From Pseudomonas entomophila (lineage in GTDB: Bacteria > Pseudomonadota > Gammaproteobacteria > Pseudomonadales > Pseudomonadaceae), in NCBI RefSeq assembly GCF_013523125.1, contig NZ_JAAMQJ010000030.1:1-58795 (forward strand): a stretch of DNA of 58,795 nt. Direction: 5' to 3'. This document shows positions 55,107 to 58,795 of this stretch, in pieces. The notes under the pieces are model-generated. The model saw only the letters and a program-made list of their open reading frames with translations. It had not been told where the DNA came from and ran no database searches. Both the position numbers and the translations under genes were made by a program. How positions within the stretch are numbered: position 1 is the first letter of the stretch; every line of letters begins with the position of its first letter.

Positions 55107-58100
55107 CCGGTGCCCGAAAGACGTTTGGAGAGGCAGTGGTCAAGCATCAGCGTACCCTGCAACTGAGCGATGCCAGCGACGAAACCGGCACCCTTCTGCA
55201 GTTGAGCGAGGCGACGTACCTGGACATGCCGGACAAGCCGCTGTTGCACATGCGCCTGGACCAGCAGCGTCAGACGCTCATACAGGGCGAAGATCCACTC
55301 AAGAACCGCACCACCACGACCCGCTTCGTCCACAGCCTGATCAAGGACGAAGAGGGCCATGAGAGCCTGTTGCAGGTTCGCCAGACCATTCAGGGCCACG
55401 ACCAGGTGCAACGCACCTTGCACAGCGCAGTATCCCGCTACTGCGGGCTGGCAATGCGCCAGCAGGATAGCAATGGCGTGTATACCTACACGTACTACGA
55501 CGCCTTGCGCCGCACCGTCCGCCAGACCGTTGCACCCGACAAACCGGCACTGAGCGCTACCCGTACCTACGCCTATCAGCTCAGCGCCAATGGTGCGCAA
55601 GCCAGCCAGAGTGAAACCGACGTGCAGGGCGTGGTCAATACCCAGTGGCTCGACGGTGCCGGGCGCAGCGTGCGCGAAACCCGCGAAGTGACTGAAGACG
55701 ACGACCAGGGCAAGCCCAGGCGCGTCACGCACACTGTGCAGACTCACCAGTACGACAACCTGGGTCGACAGGTCAGCCAAACCGTTCACGATCACCTTGA
55801 TGGCACCGGCCTCGAACTGACCAGTACTTTCGAGTATGACGACTGGGGTGAGCGCTGCACGACCATTCGTCCCGATGGCGTCATCGAACGCCGCGAACGT
55901 TCACCGTTTGGCAAAGAGGGCTTTATCCTCAATACCTGGCAGGAACGTCCGAACGAAGAAGCACCGGTCAGGCGTCAATGGCAAGTGACCGAGCTGAACC
56001 GCTTTGGCAAGCCGGAGTACCAGCAGCGCAATGCCGAGGATGGCCAGGAAGTGGGTAGACAGCAGTACTTCTATGATGGCTTTGGCCGCTGTGTACGGGA
56101 AGTCAGCCACCTGCGTGACCCCTTGGACAAGGACCGCACCAAGGTACCCCTTGTACGCACCACGCGGTTCACCTACGACACATGGGGCCGCATGACGCAC
56201 CACGAGCGCCCCGACGCGAGCACGCTGATCCGCCACTTCGCCGATTTCTGCACCGACGAGCTGGTGACGCGCCTGGAGTTGCAGGCGGGCGCTGGAAAAC
56301 CACCCAGTATCGTCTGCCACCGCACCTTCGACGGGCTGGCGCGCATGAAAACGCTGATCGTGGGCACACGTACTGAGTCGTATACCTACCAGAGTGGGCA
56401 AACGCTGGTGCATCAGCACCAGCGTGCCAGCGGTCGTACACGGACTTACAGCTACCAGCCCGAGGTCTCCACCGAACCCACTGGCATCGCCACCACGAAC
56501 CAGAACGGTGTCACGAACCTTGACCCGCCCAGCTTCGACTACGAACGCCCGGACGCTGCCATCACCGCCGCCACCAATGCCGAGGGCAAGCGCCGGTACA
56601 GCTACACCGACCAAGGCTATCTGTTGCGTGAAAGCTGGGCGACCAAGAATGCGGACGGCGATTACGAGGATGAACACTTCACCGAACATCGGCATTCGCT
56701 GCAAGGCCGCCTGCTGTCACGCAGCAGCGACGCCGGCGAGCCCATCGAGCATCACTACGATGCCATGGGCCGTCTGAAACAGACCGTGCAAGGTGAGCTA
56801 CAAGCCGACTTCGAGTACGACATCGATGGTCGTCCCTGCAAGACCGTCACGCTCGACAAGCACAGCCAGCGCACCCTGACCTGCCTGCGCCAGTACGATT
56901 GCCTCGGTCGCGAAACCGAGCGCACCTTGACCCTGGACGATGGCACGACCCAGACGCTGACCCTGGTCTGGCGCGACGATGACCAATTGCACCAGCGCCT
57001 GCGATGCCAGGACGGGCAACTGCTGCTGGAGGAAACCTTCCAGTACGATGATCTCGACCGGCTGGAAAAGGTCGAATACAGCGGTACACAACTGCCTGGC
57101 AACAGCACCGGACGCGCCATTCGAAGTCAGTTGTTCCGTTTCGACGCCATGGACAACATGACCCGTTGCCAGACCACCTTTGCCGACGGCCAGAAGGACG
57201 ATGCGCGTTTTACCTACAAGGCCGATGGCAGCTTCCAGCTCGAACGCGTGACCCATAGCTTGCAACCGGACTATCCGGCCGACCAGACATTCAGTTACGA
57301 CGCTGACGGCAACATGCGCAACGACGACTGGGGCCGCCAGCTGCACTACGATGATCTTGGCCGGCTCGCTGAAGTGCGCACTCAGGACGATCAGCAGGTG
57401 CTGGCCCGCTACCGCTATGATGGACACGATCACCTGCTGGGCGTGCGCCACGGCACTGCTGCCGAGGTTCAACGCCGTTACCAGGGTTATCGCTTGAGTG
57501 CCACGCTTGAAGACGGCGTGCTCAACCAGTACCTGTACGACGGTGAGACGGCATTGGCCATGCAGACCGCCGGACAACCAGGCGACAGTCGTCTGCTGCT
57601 CACCGATGCCGCCAACAGCGTGCTTGGCGAATATGCGGCGGATGGCGTACACGTTGGCAGTTACAGCGTCTACGGCGAGCGTGCCAAGGACGAACAGCTG
57701 CGTAGCCTGCTGGCGTTCAACGGCGAAGCGTGCGAGCCGGCATTCGACGCGCAACCCACCGGCTGGTACCTACTGGGCCGTGGTTACCGGGCCTACAACC
57801 CTCAACTGATGCGTTTCCACAGCCCCGATTCGCTGGCGCCAGAGGTGTCCGGCGTCAACCCTTACGTCTATGCGTTGGGCAACCCAGTCAACTGGTACGA
57901 CCCCACTGGTCATTACGGCGAAGCCCTGAACGACCCTTTGCCGGGTTACCAAGACCCAATCAAGCAGCCCAAGGCTAGCTTCATGGAGAAATGGTCGAAC
58001 GTGCTGTACGCCGGCATCGGGGTGATCACCGGGCTGGCCTTTACATTCATCTTTCCTCCAGCGGGTATCGGCATTGCGCTCGCCGTGGTAGGCAATGCTC

Positions 58101-58690
58101 TGGCGTTCGGCGGCCTGGCAGCAACAGTGGTCGGCACACTGAAGGATGATCCACAACTGGTCATGTACGGGCTCATCGGCTCCGCCATCGGTGGCGCCAT
58201 TGCCAGCCTGAGTGCGATCGGCAACAGGATTCAGGCGAGCAGAAGCGCGAGGGTCAGTGCCAGGGCGGGGACTACCGATGTCGGAGTAGGCACGACGCCT
58301 CGTGTAAGCGTTGCGAGTAGTGTAAGCGGCACTGGTGAGGTGGGTATGAGCGCGCGGACGTCGCCGGCCGTATCACCTCAATCCTCGCGGCGTAGCAGTG
58401 TCGCATCGACGCCAACGCCTGATTATGATCAATCCACGCCCCCTTCACCGCCTCCTCCTCCACCCGCATCGGTGCAAACGACGCCAAAAGCACCTGACAC
58501 CCAGCCAGCAAGCAGTTCGAACCTGGATTTGATAGGAGCCCTCACAGCGAAACTGAACGCTCCAGATAAGGGATTGAGAAAAATTCAGCTCCACTACAAA
58601 AAAGCCGGGGAGGGGCAAAGCCATCTTCCTGGTAGCGCCATAGGCGTTCCTGACCCCACTGCCGACAATAGCCGATTCTTCAAGGCCTGA
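55103..58690 (+). CDS. Rhs/TcC-like protein, C-terminal part with core and unusual tail
   Basis: 1195 residues in the frame that continues the gene at 53541; the in-frame GTG 55103 is not a convincing start. YD repeats ('YDNLGRQVSQTV', 'YDAMGRLKQTVQ', 'YDDLGRLAEVRT') lead to the Rhs core 'GWYLLGRGYRAYNPQLMRFHSPDSLAPEVSGVNPYVYALGNPVNWYDPTGH' (to about 57912). After the core come two or three hydrophobic helices (about 57990-58220), a Ser/Thr/Ala-rich linker (58240-58440), a proline run 'PPSPPPPPPAS' and 'NLDLIGALTAKLNAPDKGLRKI'. No downstream immunity gene fits in the remaining 105 bp. Confidence 0.85.
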   Translation: MTGARKTFGEAVVKHQRTLQLSDASDETGTLLQLSEATYLDMPDKPLLHMRLDQQRQTLIQGEDPLKNRTTTTRFVHSLIKDEEGHESLLQVRQTIQGHDQVQRTLHSAVSRYCGLAMRQQDSNGVYTYTYYDALRRTVRQTVAPDKPALSATRTYAYQLSANGAQASQSETDVQGVVNTQWLDGAGRSVRETREVTEDDDQGKPRRVTHTVQTHQYDNLGRQVSQTVHDHLDGTGLELTSTFEYDDWGERCTTIRPDGVIERRERSPFGKEGFILNTWQERPNEEAPVRRQWQVTELNRFGKPEYQQRNAEDGQEVGRQQYFYDGFGRCVREVSHLRDPLDKDRTKVPLVRTTRFTYDTWGRMTHHERPDASTLIRHFADFCTDELVTRLELQAGAGKPPSIVCHRTFDGLARMKTLIVGTRTESYTYQSGQTLVHQHQRASGRTRTYSYQPEVSTEPTGIATTNQNGVTNLDPPSFDYERPDAAITAATNAEGKRRYSYTDQGYLLRESWATKNADGDYEDEHFTEHRHSLQGRLLSRSSDAGEPIEHHYDAMGRLKQTVQGELQADFEYDIDGRPCKTVTLDKHSQRTLTCLRQYDCLGRETERTLTLDDGTTQTLTLVWRDDDQLHQRLRCQDGQLLLEETFQYDDLDRLEKVEYSGTQLPGNSTGRAIRSQLFRFDAMDNMTRCQTTFADGQKDDARFTYKADGSFQLERVTHSLQPDYPADQTFSYDADGNMRNDDWGRQLHYDDLGRLAEVRTQDDQQVLARYRYDGHDHLLGVRHGTAAEVQRRYQGYRLSATLEDGVLNQYLYDGETALAMQTAGQPGDSRLLLTDAANSVLGEYAADGVHVGSYSVYGERAKDEQLRSLLAFNGEACEPAFDAQPTGWYLLGRGYRAYNPQLMRFHSPDSLAPEVSGVNPYVYALGNPVNWYDPTGHYGEALNDPLPGYQDPIKQPKASFMEKWSNVLYAGIGVITGLAFTFIFPPAGIGIALAVVGNALAFGGLAATVVGTLKDDPQLVMYGLIGSAIGGAIASLSAIGNRIQASRSARVSARAGTTDVGVGTTPRVSVASSVSGTGEVGMSARTSPAVSPQSSRRSSVASTPTPDYDQSTPPSPPPPPPASVQTTPKAPDTQPASSSNLDLIGALTAKLNAPDKGLRKIQLHYKKAGEGQSHLPGSAIGVPDPTADNSRFFKA
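57913..58690 (+). other. Variable C-terminal domain of the Rhs protein: membrane helices, poly-Pro, WH2-like segment
   Basis: Region after the conserved core, the place where Rhs/TcC proteins carry their effector. Hydrophobic stretches include 'VLYAGIGVITGLAFTFIF' and 'VMYGLIGSAIGGAIASL', as seen in many TcC tails. The final 80 residues have a proline run at 58439-58468, then LIGALTAKL-NAPDKG-LRKI at 58529-58585, which has the amphipathic helix plus L(K/R)K(V/I) layout of a WH2 actin-binding motif, though with two extra residues. Speculative. Confidence 0.4.
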
Positions 58691-58707
58691 GCACCACCTG
58701 CATTTTT

Positions 58708-58736
58708 CCAGGACTCTTTAAGGGTCCTGGGTTTTT
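58708..58736 (+). terminator. Terminator of the plus-strand Rhs transcript
   Basis: CCAGGAC / GTCCTGG stem with a 9-nt loop followed by G-TTTTT, 18 bp after the stop codon. Confidence 0.9.
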
Positions 58737-58795
58737 CCATCTCCCCTGCCAATTATTCCTCGCCAGTCGCAGACATCCCCTACATCCCCTCCCAC

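Noticed and set aside
1..58795. tRNA, rRNA, riboswitch or replication origin
   Set aside because: Scanned spacers for tRNA-like cloverleaf signatures, rRNA blocks and DnaA-box clusters; none were seen.

Overview
The window is about 58.8 kb of GC-rich chromosome from a fluorescent Pseudomonas, probably the P. putida group. The evidence is gene content (minCDE, htpX, alaA, apeB, class II DAHP synthase, PA2817-type protein), P. putida-type REP palindromes in the spacers, and an IS110-type transposase tail at the left edge.

Layout. 1-390: transposase remnant and REP-like DNA. 391-5755: conserved block rnm-yciO-scpA-scpB-rluB on the minus strand, divergent from yciB-yciI. 5803-8549: Cpx-like unit of response regulator, Spy/CpxP-like periplasmic protein and histidine kinase. 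9137-18595: nitroreductase, TrkH, free-methionine sulfoxide reductase, DUF815-type ATPase, hybrid kinase, glutathione peroxidase, MsrB, AlaA and HtpX, so several oxidative or heat-stress genes lie together. 18956-31014: DeaD helicase, spermidine synthase-like protein, DAHP synthase, TauE/SafE exporter with a divergent LysR, a MarR/OhrR-like regulator, a lipid A acyltransferase, minCDE, an RluA-type enzyme and ApeB. 31467-38285: a 54-residue membrane protein, a large MscS-type channel, a four-gene ABC importer and a PA2817-type protein.

38482-58690 is accessory DNA. A fimbrial subunit and its chaperone lack an usher. They face a minus-strand array: a broken Ig-like gene, a 1324-residue Rhs/TcC-like protein that stops before the Rhs core, two large proteins (957 and 817 aa) whose N-termini resemble the P47/OrfX (TULIP) family with C-terminal Ig-like modules, and a 615-aa protein of repeated beta-sandwich-like modules. 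Divergent from it are a secreted protein with three exactly spaced Cys-x22-Cys repeats and a second Rhs/TcC-like gene, interrupted by one apparent 1-nt deletion. The second Rhs ends in membrane helices, a Ser/Thr-rich linker, a proline run and a WH2-like segment. I read the locus as a candidate toxin-delivery or insect-associated island in which P47-like proteins travel with Rhs proteins; the function is inferred.

Intergenic spacers carry two repeat systems: REP palindromes, and at least four copies of an element made of inverted arrays of 7-bp units. No tRNA, rRNA or CRISPR was recognised.
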